This document shows, in pieces, positions 1 through 6,265 of a stretch of DNA of 21,120 nt (position 1 is its first letter; each line of letters opens with the position of its first letter). Made by a program: the position numbers and the translations under genes. The notes beneath the pieces are model-generated. The model was not told the DNA's origin, did not search any database, and was given only the letters and a program-made list of their open reading frames with translations. Source of the DNA: Nitrospirae bacterium GWC2_56_14 (lineage in GTDB: Bacteria; Nitrospirota; UBA9217); the NCBI GenBank assembly GCA_001803705.1, contig MHDY01000134.1, positions 1-21,120 of the forward strand. Reading direction: 5' to 3'.

Positions 1-1
1 C

Positions 2-175
2 TCCCGTTCCTTCCGGGAGCGCGTGCTCGGGTACCAGTTCCCTTTCTGCTTCGACTGCGGCTTCGCCCTGTGCGACTATGTGGGCGAAGAGGATTTCGAA
101 CAGGACTGCTATCTCGGGCATGTCCCCTGCGGAGCCTGCCTCTGGTGCACCGGTCTGTTCCACTGCCTCCAGTGA
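2..175 (+). CDS. Radical SAM/SPASM-type protein, C-terminal fragment (5' end outside window)
   Basis: The reading frame is open from the window edge and ends at TGA 173-175, leaving 57 residues. They carry eight cysteines in a pattern close to FCFDCGFALC, then DCY, then CGACLWCTGLFHC. This spacing resembles the C-terminal auxiliary iron-sulfur cluster (SPASM-like) region of radical SAM maturases, in particular those I recall as tungsten-cofactor oxidoreductase maturases, which also have a FRERV-like stretch just before the cysteines. Such proteins modify a peptide or help assemble an enzyme. The radical SAM CxxxCxxC core would lie upstream and cannot be seen here. The family call rests only on the cysteine layout. 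The partner enzyme, if any, should be encoded upstream of the window. The next gene starts 66 bases downstream on the same strand. Confidence 0.55.
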   Translation, partial: SRSFRERVLGYQFPFCFDCGFALCDYVGEEDFEQDCYLGHVPCGACLWCTGLFHCLQ

Positions 176-241
176 ACTGCCGCAGCACCGTACCGTGATA
201 TACTTAGAAAAAGGACGTCTGAGAAGCAGGAGGTGAGCAGT

Positions 242-751
242 ATGCCTGACATTCCGATTGGAAAATCAGCGAGTGAAGATAGCGACGATTGTATCGCTAT
301 TTCGCTGCAGCCTGCTGCGTCGCACTTGAGGGCGAGTGACGGCAGAGAGGTCCCCTTCACCAGGGCGGTTCTGTCGATTCACCATGCCTGCGCATCGGAA
401 TTGATCGAACTTTCCCCTCACGTCACGCTCGGCCAGGAGGGAGGGACGGTTCAGGATGTCACTCGGGTACTCTCCGGTCTTTCTGAACCGTTTACTCCCG
501 GCAAGAGCATGAGCTGGGACGTATACGATCTCCTGCTCCCTGCCCATCCCGGTACCGCCAGCAAGCTGCATATGTTCGGATATCGCGCGGCACTGAACTG
601 GAGGTTCGAGCTCGCGGTTTGGGTGGAATACCGTCGTTTTGCCGATTCCCCGGTTGTCCGGACCTCCGTAGCACGGTGGGTGCTGCGATGGAGCGTTCCC
701 GATTCCGCCACCGGCGCCGTGGTGCTTACGATCGAGGAGGGGAAGGACTAA
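242..751 (+). CDS. Hypothetical protein, 169 aa
   Basis: I do not recognise this protein. ATG 242 is chosen because AGGAGG at 228-233 lies 8 bases ahead. A GTG at 233 overlaps that ribosome binding site and is unlikely to be the start. There is no signal peptide and no obvious membrane segment. The first 30 residues are acidic and polar. The rest alternates short hydrophobic runs typical of a beta-rich fold, and the C-terminal half is rich in Trp, Arg and aromatic residues (around YRAALNWRFELAVW). It follows the radical SAM/SPASM fragment on the same strand with a 66-base gap and precedes a nitroreductase by 42 bases. It could therefore be co-transcribed with either and might be a partner of the radical SAM protein, but nothing in the sequence proves this. 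It looks like a real gene because it has a strong ribosome binding site and coding-like composition. Confidence 0.7.
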   Translation: MPDIPIGKSASEDSDDCIAISLQPAASHLRASDGREVPFTRAVLSIHHACASELIELSPHVTLGQEGGTVQDVTRVLSGLSEPFTPGKSMSWDVYDLLLPAHPGTASKLHMFGYRAALNWRFELAVWVEYRRFADSPVVRTSVARWVLRWSVPDSATGAVVLTIEEGKD

Positions 752-793
752 GCATTCCCGACTGATCGAGCGTCGTATCTCATAGGAGAGCGC

Positions 794-1297
794 ATGGATC
801 TGCTTGAAGGGCTCCGTACCCGCCGGAGCATCAGACGTTATACGGACGAGCCCGTTACGCGTGAACAGGTGCTGGAGATCATTACCGCCGGCACGTGGGC
901 ACCGTCGGGGCAGAACAACCAGCCCTGGCGGTTCGTGAGCATCGTGAGGAAGGAGGTCCTAGTCGGCCTCGCGAAACTGACGAAGTACGGTCATGTCATC
1001 GAGAAAGCGCCGGCCTGCATCGCGGTCTTCATCGAGAGGAAAGCCATGTATCACGAGGTGAAGGACCACCAATCCATGGGGGCGTGCCTCCAGAACATGC
1101 TGCTTGCCGCGCACGGCATGGGGCTCGGAGCGGTCTGGCTGGGTGAGATCCTGAAGAGCGCCGAGGAAGCGCGGAAATTGCTCGGCGTTCCGGAGACCAT
1201 GGAACTCATGGCTGTCGTAGCCATCGGTCATCCTGATGGGAAAGGCGGGACATCGAGCCGGAAGGGTGTGAAGGATGTCTTATTAAAGGAACTCTAA
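794..1297 (+). CDS. Nitroreductase family protein (FMN-dependent oxidoreductase)
   Basis: This is a 167-residue member of the nitroreductase fold, which uses FMN and NAD(P)H to reduce nitroaromatics, quinones or other electron acceptors in the cytoplasm. The N-terminal RTRRSIRRY motif is the family's phosphate-binding signature for FMN. The stretch APSGQNNQPWRF near residue 36 and GLGAVWLGEI in the C-terminal third are typical of the small nitroreductases. The length matches the short subfamily, which works as a dimer. TAGGAGAG lies just ahead of ATG 794. The true substrate cannot be read from the sequence, because this family is often annotated by fold alone. No clear terminator follows. The next 246 bases are non-coding and carry the promoter of the next gene. 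The gap also holds a modest hairpin around 1391-1421 (AAACTG with CAGTTT). Confidence 0.88.
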   Translation: MDLLEGLRTRRSIRRYTDEPVTREQVLEIITAGTWAPSGQNNQPWRFVSIVRKEVLVGLAKLTKYGHVIEKAPACIAVFIERKAMYHEVKDHQSMGACLQNMLLAAHGMGLGAVWLGEILKSAEEARKLLGVPETMELMAVVAIGHPDGKGGTSSRKGVKDVLLKEL

Positions 1298-1475
1298 CGT
1301 TTGAACACCTGCCTGAAAAAACAAAATACCTGAACCATCATTCCCGTTCTCCGCGTCTCGGCGGGGAAATTCAACGCGGCGCCTGACATTAAACTGTTCT
1401 CCTGCATAAATACAGCAGTTTCGGCAGTTATGATACGAAAACTCCCTTAAAAATCCCTACTTTTACGAGACTTAA

Positions 1476-1504
1476 TTGCTTTTCGCCTGGATTGCCTGTA
1501 TAAT
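1476..1504 (+). promoter_or_regulatory. Sigma70-type promoter for rluB
   Basis: TTGCTT at 1476-1481 and a perfect TATAAT at 1499-1504 are separated by exactly 17 bases, which is a near-consensus housekeeping promoter. Transcription would start near 1511, about 33 bases before the rluB ATG. Imperfectly mirrored words, TCCCTACTTTTA at 1454-1465 and TAAAATAGGGA at 1513-1523, flank it. Confidence 0.72.
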
Positions 1505-1543
1505 GTCATTCTTAAAATAGGGACCGATCCACGAAAGGAACAC

Positions 1544-3439
1544 ATGGAAGAGCGTATACAGAAGATCATATCAGCCGCGGGGGTCACATCGCGCCGCGCT
1601 GCGGAAGAGCTTATAGCCGAGGGCAGGGTGCGGGTGAACGGCCAGGTGGTGACCGAGCTGGGGACCAAGGCCGACCCGTCAAAGGACCACATTAAGGTTG
1701 ACGGCAAGCTTATCAATCCCAAACAACCGCCTACCTATATCATGCTGAACAAACCGGCGGGGTATGTGACGACCATGTCCGATCCCGAGGGCCGGCCAAC
1801 GGTGCAGGACCTGCTCAAAGGGGTCAAGATCAGGGTCTATCCCGTCGGCAGGCTGGACTACAATACCGAGGGGCTTCTTTTGCTGACCAATGACGGGGAC
1901 TTCGCCCACCTGGTCACGCATCCCAAACATGAATTTCCCAAGACCTATCTTGCCAAGATCAAGGGCGTGCTCGAAGACGGCGCCATCGCGGCGCTCGAAG
2001 CAGGCGTCTTCCTGAAGGACGGGAAGACCGCGCCTGCGAAGATAAAAAAGATCAGGAAGGAAGAGGCCAATTCCTGGCTCGAGATCACGATCCACGAAGG
2101 CCGGAAGCGGCAGGTGCGCCGCATGTTCGACCACATGGGGCATACGGTGATCCGGCTCAAAAGGGTCAAGACCGGGGGGCTCACGCTGGGCGATCTTCCG
2201 GAAGGCAGAATGCGCTATCTGACGCCTGAAGAGGTCGGCATACTGAGAGCTACGGCCGAGAAGACCGACGTCAGCGGCCAGACGGTCAGGGTGTACAAGT
2301 TGGAGACCAAGAAGCAGAAGGTAGAAGCCAGAGAACCACAGGGCCCAGGGCCCGGAGTCCAGGGTTCAGGCGCACGGGAAGAGAGAATAGGCGCAGGTTC
2401 AAAGACCGTGGTCATGCGAGAGACCGGTACCGGCCTGAGGAAGAACCAGATGGGTCGGCCTGAAGTGAGAAGCAGTTACGCCAGGACCAGCGAACCCGGT
2501 TTCACCCCACGCACCCCGAGCACCCGGCCGCCGAAGGCAGGCCGTCCCTCTGCTGCTGACAGACCGGCTTCCAGCCGTCCTGCATCAGGAACGTATGCGC
2601 GCAAGCCTGATACCGGAAATCCAGACTGGAAGACATCCCGGCCCAGGCCAACTGCCGGTGCCCGGCCCGACTCACGACCCGGTTATTCGAGAAGCAGCGC
2701 GCCTGCTCGCGGCGCAAGAGATGAAGGCAGCAGTTCCCGTCCCGGAAGTTTCAAACCCCGCAGCGATCGTCCTTATACCCCGGGAGCACGCTCGACGTAT
2801 GATCCCGCGGCAACAGGAACCTATGCGCGCAGTGCGGCGCCGGGGACTCCCCGCAGCAGGCCGTCAGCTTCCACATCCCGCCCGAGGCCATCAGCCGGCG
2901 CCCGTCCCGACTCAAGGCCCGGGTATTCGAGAAGCAGCGCACCCGCTCGCGGGGCACGGGATGAGGGCCGCAACACGCGACCCTATAGCCCGGGAACACG
3001 GTCCGCGTCCGATCGCCCGTCAACAGGAAGTTACACCCGCAGTGCTGCGCCAAGAACGTCAAGCAGCAGACCGTCAACCGGCTCCCGTCCCGACTCCAGG
3101 TCCGGCTATTCGGACGGGCGCAGTACCCGACCTTCGAGCTTCAGTTCCCGCCCCGACCGTCCCTACAGCCCGGGAACTCGATCTGCGTCCGCTCGGCCGG
3201 CAACAGGAACGTATACGCGGAGCGCTGCGCCAAGAACAGCAAGCAGCAGGCCGTCACCGGGAGCATTTGCAGGGAAGGCAGGCGCCCGGCCCCGGCCTAA
3301 CCCGGGTGCATGGCCCAGCAAGGGTGGGGCCGGCGGCAGGGTCTCGGGGCCCCGCCCCAACAAAAGCACGCACACCGGCGGCGGCAGAGGGCCGGCGCGC
3401 GGACCAAAGGGCGGCGGGCGTAGTATGGGGAGAAGATAA
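1544..3439 (+). CDS. rluB: RluB/RsuA-family pseudouridine synthase with a ~370-residue Arg/Ser/Pro-rich repeat tail
   Basis: Residues 1-60 are an S4 RNA-binding domain. The catalytic domain follows, with VGRLDYNTEGLLLLTNDGD around residues 101-118, where D105 is the expected nucleophilic aspartate. HEGRKRQVRRMFDHMGH at about 184-200 is the other family hallmark. RluB converts uridine to pseudouridine in helix 89 of 23S rRNA. The choice of RluB over other RsuA-family members is by overall resemblance. The enzyme core ends near residue 240, where family members usually stop or carry only a short tail. Here the frame continues to residue 631 as a low-complexity basic tail rich in R, S, P, G and A, with few hydrophobic residues and so probably disordered. 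Three copies of an RPYxPG-type module occur at residues 409, 479 and 539. A basic tail of this kind may bind RNA or ribosomes. AAAGGA lies ahead of ATG 1544, and a promoter lies at 1476-1504. Confidence 0.9.
   Translation: MEERIQKIISAAGVTSRRAAEELIAEGRVRVNGQVVTELGTKADPSKDHIKVDGKLINPKQPPTYIMLNKPAGYVTTMSDPEGRPTVQDLLKGVKIRVYPVGRLDYNTEGLLLLTNDGDFAHLVTHPKHEFPKTYLAKIKGVLEDGAIAALEAGVFLKDGKTAPAKIKKIRKEEANSWLEITIHEGRKRQVRRMFDHMGHTVIRLKRVKTGGLTLGDLPEGRMRYLTPEEVGILRATAEKTDVSGQTVRVYKLETKKQKVEAREPQGPGPGVQGSGAREERIGAGSKTVVMRETGTGLRKNQMGRPEVRSSYARTSEPGFTPRTPSTRPPKAGRPSAADRPASSRPASGTYARKPDTGNPDWKTSRPRPTAGARPDSRPGYSRSSAPARGARDEGSSSRPGSFKPRSDRPYTPGARSTYDPAATGTYARSAAPGTPRSRPSASTSRPRPSAGARPDSRPGYSRSSAPARGARDEGRNTRPYSPGTRSASDRPSTGSYTRSAAPRTSSSRPSTGSRPDSRSGYSDGRSTRPSSFSSRPDRPYSPGTRSASARPATGTYTRSAAPRTASSRPSPGAFAGKAGARPRPNPGAWPSKGGAGGRVSGPRPNKSTHTGGGRGPARGPKGGGRSMGRR
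2768..3262 (+). repeat. Imperfect tandem modules inside the rluB tail
   Basis: Three in-frame copies of a roughly 105-base module start at 2768, 2978 and 3158, that is at spacings of 210 and 180 bases. Each encodes RPYxPGxRS, then TGxYxRSAAP, then SRPS. A second module, ending in PDSRPGYSRSSAPARGA, occurs at about 2660-2715 and 2900-2955, 240 bases apart, with a shortened relative near 3087-3120. Copies differ by scattered substitutions and all spacings are multiples of three, so the frame is preserved. Confidence 0.85.
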
Positions 3440-3473
3440 TACCGCACCGTCGGCACAGGTACCCTCGGGTGAA

Positions 3474-3782
3474 ATGATGAGATTGATGAATACGAGACTG
3501 GCTGTGTCGTTCATTTTATTGTGTGCCGTGCTATCGTGCTCCGATGAAAAGAACCCCGTCCAGCAATATGGGAATACGCTGACGCAATCATACAAAAGCA
3601 CCAAAAAGTTCGATAAAGATTTGAATGTCGAGCAGGTCCAGAAGTCGATCCTGGAATTTAATGCCGCCAATGGGAGATATCCAACGGATCTCGGCGAACT
3701 GGCATCCTTCAGCGGGCTGACCCTTAAGAGCGACCAATACGAGTACAACCCTGCAACCGGTACCCTGACGGAAAAGAAGTAA
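3474..3782 (+). CDS. Small predicted lipoprotein with pseudopilin-like segment
   Basis: This 102-residue protein starts with a charged n-region and a hydrophobic stretch, followed by a lipobox-like VLSC with the lipidated cysteine at residue 22. It is therefore probably anchored to a membrane outside the cytoplasm. The mature part is hydrophilic. It contains VQKSILEFNAANGRYPTDL, which resembles the segment after the N-terminal helix of type II secretion pseudopilins (GspG-like helix, then G-x-YP-x-x-L), but there is no prepilin cleavage motif. The resemblance may be only local. Starts at 3474, 3477 and 3486 are all possible. GGGTGA lies just ahead of 3474 and is a weak ribosome binding site. 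The same frame stays open far upstream through the rluB tail, but that stretch is composition-driven. The gene sits 34 bases after rluB. Function unknown. Confidence 0.72.
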   Translation: MMRLMNTRLAVSFILLCAVLSCSDEKNPVQQYGNTLTQSYKSTKKFDKDLNVEQVQKSILEFNAANGRYPTDLGELASFSGLTLKSDQYEYNPATGTLTEKK

Positions 3783-3820
3783 TTATGCATTCAGTCACTG
3801 GGAAAGCATCACCACTTCCG

Positions 3821-3836
3821 CACCATGAACATGGTG
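3821..3836. promoter_or_regulatory. Perfect 16-bp palindrome beside a TATAAA box, upstream of acyP
   Basis: CACCATG-AA-CATGGTG is a perfect inverted repeat with 7-base arms. It abuts TATAAA at 3837-3842, a plausible -10 element 33 bases ahead of the acylphosphatase start. A symmetric site overlapping a promoter is what a repressor operator would look like. No convincing -35 element is visible, so this is tentative. Confidence 0.35.
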
Positions 3837-3874
3837 TATAAAAAACTTTAGCATCCATAGCGATCTATTCAGAC

Positions 3875-4186
3875 ATGCCACCAGCAGCAAAAAAAAAGAA
3901 CCAGGACTTTCTTCGCGCTCACGCAATCATTCACGGCCGCGTGCAGGGAGTTTTTTTTCGCGCCAGCACCCGCGACGAGGCACTGCGCATCGGCGTGGCA
4001 GGATGGGTCCGCAACCTTCCAGATGGGTCGGTGGAGGCGCTGTTCGAGGGGGAGACCCTGAAGGTCGAGGAGGTCCTGGGTTGGTGCCACAAGGGCCCGT
4101 CCGGCGCAAGGGTGAACGGCGTAGACATCACGTTCGAACCGTACAAGGGGGAATTCAAACGCTTTGAGATCCGCTATGGTTATTAG
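3875..4186 (+). CDS. acyP: Acylphosphatase
   Basis: This 103-residue protein has the acylphosphatase signature GRVQGVFFR (about residues 24-32), whose arginine binds the acyl phosphate, and GWVRNLPDGSVE, whose asparagine orients the catalytic water. These small cytoplasmic enzymes hydrolyse carboxyl-phosphate bonds such as those of acetyl phosphate or 1,3-bisphosphoglycerate. The usual length is about 90-100 residues. The first dozen residues (PAAKKKNQ) are an extra polar leader. ATG 3875 has no clear Shine-Dalgarno sequence, so the exact start is uncertain. The leader codons contain a run of nine A (3889-3897), and the active-site loop is encoded over a run of eight T (3951-3958). The 3' end overlaps the next gene by 11 bases, which implies translational coupling. 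Confidence 0.92.
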   Translation: MPPAAKKKNQDFLRAHAIIHGRVQGVFFRASTRDEALRIGVAGWVRNLPDGSVEALFEGETLKVEEVLGWCHKGPSGARVNGVDITFEPYKGEFKRFEIRYGY

Positions 4187-4898
4187 ATACGGTATTTTTC
4201 TTGCGGTGCTTTCCCTGCTGGCTTTCGCTTGCAAGGAAGAAAAACCACCGGAGCTGAAAAAGGTGCAGCCTCCCGTGGTGGTGTTTAATCAAAAGCATCC
4301 GGTGCTGACGAGCGAACAGCGCGCAGAGCTTGATTTCCCGGCCGATATCCTGTCTCAGGTCGAACTTGCAGCAGGGGCCGAGGCAGAGCCCTTCTTCGAG
4401 ACCGTGGTAGTAAAAGCAGAGAACTTGAAAGGTGAAACAACTGTTGAGCGGGAGCAATTGGCGGGATTCAGCGTGCGAACGAGAAGCTCTGTGGAAACCG
4501 TTGACACCCTGTCGGGAAAACTCCGAGCCAGGGGCTTCCTTATCTTTCGCAGCAGCAGGAACTACGGCAATGTGCCTGACCGCGTTACCGTGGTGAAGGG
4601 CAACAGTTCGTATGATATCCTCAAACGCCAGAAGACCGAAAGTATAAATTTTAACCTTGATACCAGGGCGATCATCGCCTGGCTCAAGGAACAGCAGACG
4701 CAGGGTTCCTTTGTGATCGTGGGGGCGGGGCCCGACTGGGTCGAAGCGCGGTTCGTCAAGCAGCCGCAGAACATGCTTGCCTTCGCGAAAAAGATCTATG
4801 TCTTTGCTCCGGACACGGTCTCTGTGGAAGCGGGAACGCTCGAGAAACTTGCAAGGAAAATGACGCGCACGAACCGCTTTTTCCTTATATGGGACTGA
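4176..4898 (+). CDS. Predicted lipoprotein with a DUF4253-like C-terminal domain
   Basis: ATG 4176 lies inside the end of acyP. An in-frame TTG at 4164 is less likely because ATG 4176 gives a clean signal peptide: a short basic start, a hydrophobic core, and LLAFAC with the lipidated cysteine at residue 19. The mature protein of about 220 residues has a central region (FRSSRNYGNVPDRVTVVKG), then YDILKRQKTESINF, and near the C-terminus DWVEARF and MLAFAKKIYVFAPD, ending in MTRTNRFFLIWD. This order matches what I remember of DUF4253 proteins, in which the last segment usually reads like CPDVVDQGTGT before the terminal WWD. Here that loop is changed to APDTVSVEAGT, so the cysteine and the DQGTG part are lost. 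DUF4253 has no established function. Most members I recall are cytoplasmic, so a lipidated version is notable. Confidence 0.7.
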   Translation: MVIRYGIFLAVLSLLAFACKEEKPPELKKVQPPVVVFNQKHPVLTSEQRAELDFPADILSQVELAAGAEAEPFFETVVVKAENLKGETTVEREQLAGFSVRTRSSVETVDTLSGKLRARGFLIFRSSRNYGNVPDRVTVVKGNSSYDILKRQKTESINFNLDTRAIIAWLKEQQTQGSFVIVGAGPDWVEARFVKQPQNMLAFAKKIYVFAPDTVSVEAGTLEKLARKMTRTNRFFLIWD

Positions 4899-4933
4899 TG
4901 ATTGCGGAATGTGGATTTCGGATTGCGGATTGA
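4899..4933 (+). repeat. Degenerate GATTGCGGATT-type repeat after the DUF4253 lipoprotein gene
   Basis: Directly after the stop codon the sequence reiterates GATTGCGGA and GGATTTCGGATTGCGGATTG. The same words recur, in both orientations, at 7347-7417. It is non-coding and lies between the lipoprotein gene and tsaB. Confidence 0.75.
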
Positions 4934-4988
4934 GAAAAAGCGGACTCAAATTCTCTGCGAAGCTTTGTGATAAGGTAGGCATTCTCGT

Positions 4989-5687
4989 ATGTTCATTCTC
5001 GGCATCGAAACATCGACCAAGACCGGCAGCGTTGCCGTAATTTCAGATGACGCGGTCATCGCGCAGTACAGCCTGAACATCGAAGTGACGCACTCCGAGC
5101 GACTCATGTCCACGGTGGACCGGGTGTTGAAGGACATCGGTATCGCTATTGCGGATATGGACGGTTTTGCCGTTGCCATCGGGCCGGGTTCGTTCACCGG
5201 CCTTCGTATCGGGCTTGCGGCTATCAAGGGCCTTGCTTTCGCCACGGGCAAGCCGGTGGCGGCAGTGCCTACGCTCAAGGCCCTCGCCTGGAACCTGCCC
5301 CATGCCTCTCATCCTGTTTGCCCCCTGCTTGATGCACGCAAGAACGAGGTTTATGCAGCACTGTACCAGTACGAAGAGCTGCGGCTCGTGCAGCTCATGC
5401 CGGAGGCAACGATACCTCTGGCTGAGATCGCAGACAGGATCCCGGGGACCGTGCTGTTCACGGGCGAGGCTTCCCGTCTTTACCGACAGTCGCTCGAAAA
5501 GGCTTTCGCCGACCGGGCGTTCTTTGCGCCGAGAACGGCATGCCTGCCCTCGGCGGCAGCGGTAGCCGAGATCGGCCTTGGCATGCTGCGGAACGGCGAG
5601 CAGATCGAGCCAGACAGCCTGACCCCCTTGTATATCCGCAGGCCCGAGGCAGAAGTGGCATGGGAAAAGCGACAGGCATCACGATAG
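4989..5687 (+). CDS. tsaB: tRNA threonylcarbamoyladenosine biosynthesis protein TsaB
   Basis: TsaB pairs with the catalytic subunit TsaD, together with TsaE and TsaC, to install the essential t6A modification at position 37 of ANN-decoding tRNAs. Visible features are the N-terminal ASKHA-fold start ILGIETSTKTGSVAV, the GPGSFTGLRIGL loop around residues 60-71, and LLDARKNEVYAALY near residue 115. The length of 232 residues is normal. TsaB is a degenerate relative of TsaD and lacks its metal-binding histidines, as expected here. AAGGTAGG lies about ten bases ahead of ATG 4989. The gene overlaps rimI by 28 bases, a common pairing. A repeat-derived spacer separates it from the gene upstream. No strong promoter is evident in that spacer. 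Confidence 0.95.
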   Translation: MFILGIETSTKTGSVAVISDDAVIAQYSLNIEVTHSERLMSTVDRVLKDIGIAIADMDGFAVAIGPGSFTGLRIGLAAIKGLAFATGKPVAAVPTLKALAWNLPHASHPVCPLLDARKNEVYAALYQYEELRLVQLMPEATIPLAEIADRIPGTVLFTGEASRLYRQSLEKAFADRAFFAPRTACLPSAAAVAEIGLGMLRNGEQIEPDSLTPLYIRRPEAEVAWEKRQASR

Positions 5688-6166
5688 ATTTCATGAAGAA
5701 GGAAGACCTGGATCAGGTCATGGCCATCGAACAGAGCTCTTTTTCAATGCCCTGGTCGAGGAACCTCTTTCTCTCCGAGTTCCGCAGCCCTTCGGTCTCG
5801 CGGCTCCTGGTCGCTTTGGTTCCCGATGCGCCTGTGCGTACCATTGCCGGTTATCTGGTCTTTTGGCTGGTTGCCGGCGAAATGCATATCCTGAACCTTG
5901 CCACGGCGACCGGATCAAGGCGGTTGGGCATTGCCCGGCGTCTTGTCCTGGCCGGGCTCAGACATGGGTATGCAAAGGACGCGCGCCGCGCCTTTCTAGA
6001 GGTCCGCGTCTCGAACGATCCCGCCCGCAAACTGTATTCCAGTCTCGGTTTTACCGGCACCGCTGTTCGGCGTGATTATTACGATGATCCCCTGGAAGAC
6101 GCTGTCTTGATGACGCTCGAAGAGGGGGCCTTTAAAAGCCTGGTAGCGTCCCTTCAGGAACACTGA
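5660..6166 (+). CDS. rimI: GNAT N-acetyltransferase, RimI-type (ribosomal protein S18 alanine N-acetyltransferase)
   Basis: This 168-residue GNAT enzyme resembles RimI, which transfers acetyl from acetyl-CoA to the N-terminal alanine of ribosomal protein S18. The N-terminal ITIDFMKKEDLDQVMAIEQ followed by FSMPWS is the usual RimI opening. The acetyl-CoA loop is present as GSRRLGIARRL, and NDPARKLYSSLGF is the conserved C-terminal motif. ATG 5660 inside the end of tsaB is chosen because the first beta strand (ITIDF) is needed for the fold. ATG 5693 would delete it. The frame stays open further upstream, but only as a shadow of tsaB. The tsaB-rimI pairing supports the call. About 100 bases downstream holds the promoter of the aromatic operon. 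Confidence 0.9.
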   Translation: MGKATGITIDFMKKEDLDQVMAIEQSSFSMPWSRNLFLSEFRSPSVSRLLVALVPDAPVRTIAGYLVFWLVAGEMHILNLATATGSRRLGIARRLVLAGLRHGYAKDARRAFLEVRVSNDPARKLYSSLGFTGTAVRRDYYDDPLEDAVLMTLEEGAFKSLVASLQEH

Positions 6167-6205
6167 TCAAAGCCTTTCACCATCTGGCATTATCTGAAAA
6201 ATCCC

Positions 6206-6234
6206 TTGCAACTGCTTAAAAAATAAACTATAAT
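6206..6234 (+). promoter_or_regulatory. Sigma70-type promoter for the pheA operon
   Basis: TTGCAA at 6206-6211 and TATAAT at 6229-6234 have a 17-base spacer in an AT-rich patch, the strongest promoter-like site in the window. The start would be near 6241, leaving a leader of about 25 bases before ATG 6266, too short for an attenuator or riboswitch. Confidence 0.75.
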
Positions 6235-6265
6235 TCCACACTTCCTCAAAGGTGGGTCATGGTCC

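Noticed and set aside
2660..3262. Possible CRISPR-like array because of regular repeats
   Set aside because: Repeats are long, diverged, in frame with rluB and lack short unique spacers. No cas gene is nearby.
2595..3473. A long frame overlapping the rluB tail that is continuous with the small lipoprotein gene
   Set aside because: It is kept open by the GC-rich in-frame repeats, has no ribosome binding site at its start, and gives a Pro/Arg-rich nonsense protein before a clean lipoprotein signal at 3474.
3611..3782. Small lipoprotein taken as a true type II secretion pseudopilin
   Set aside because: It has a lipobox instead of a prepilin peptidase site, and no other secretion genes are nearby. 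Only the short G-x-YP-x-x-L segment is alike.
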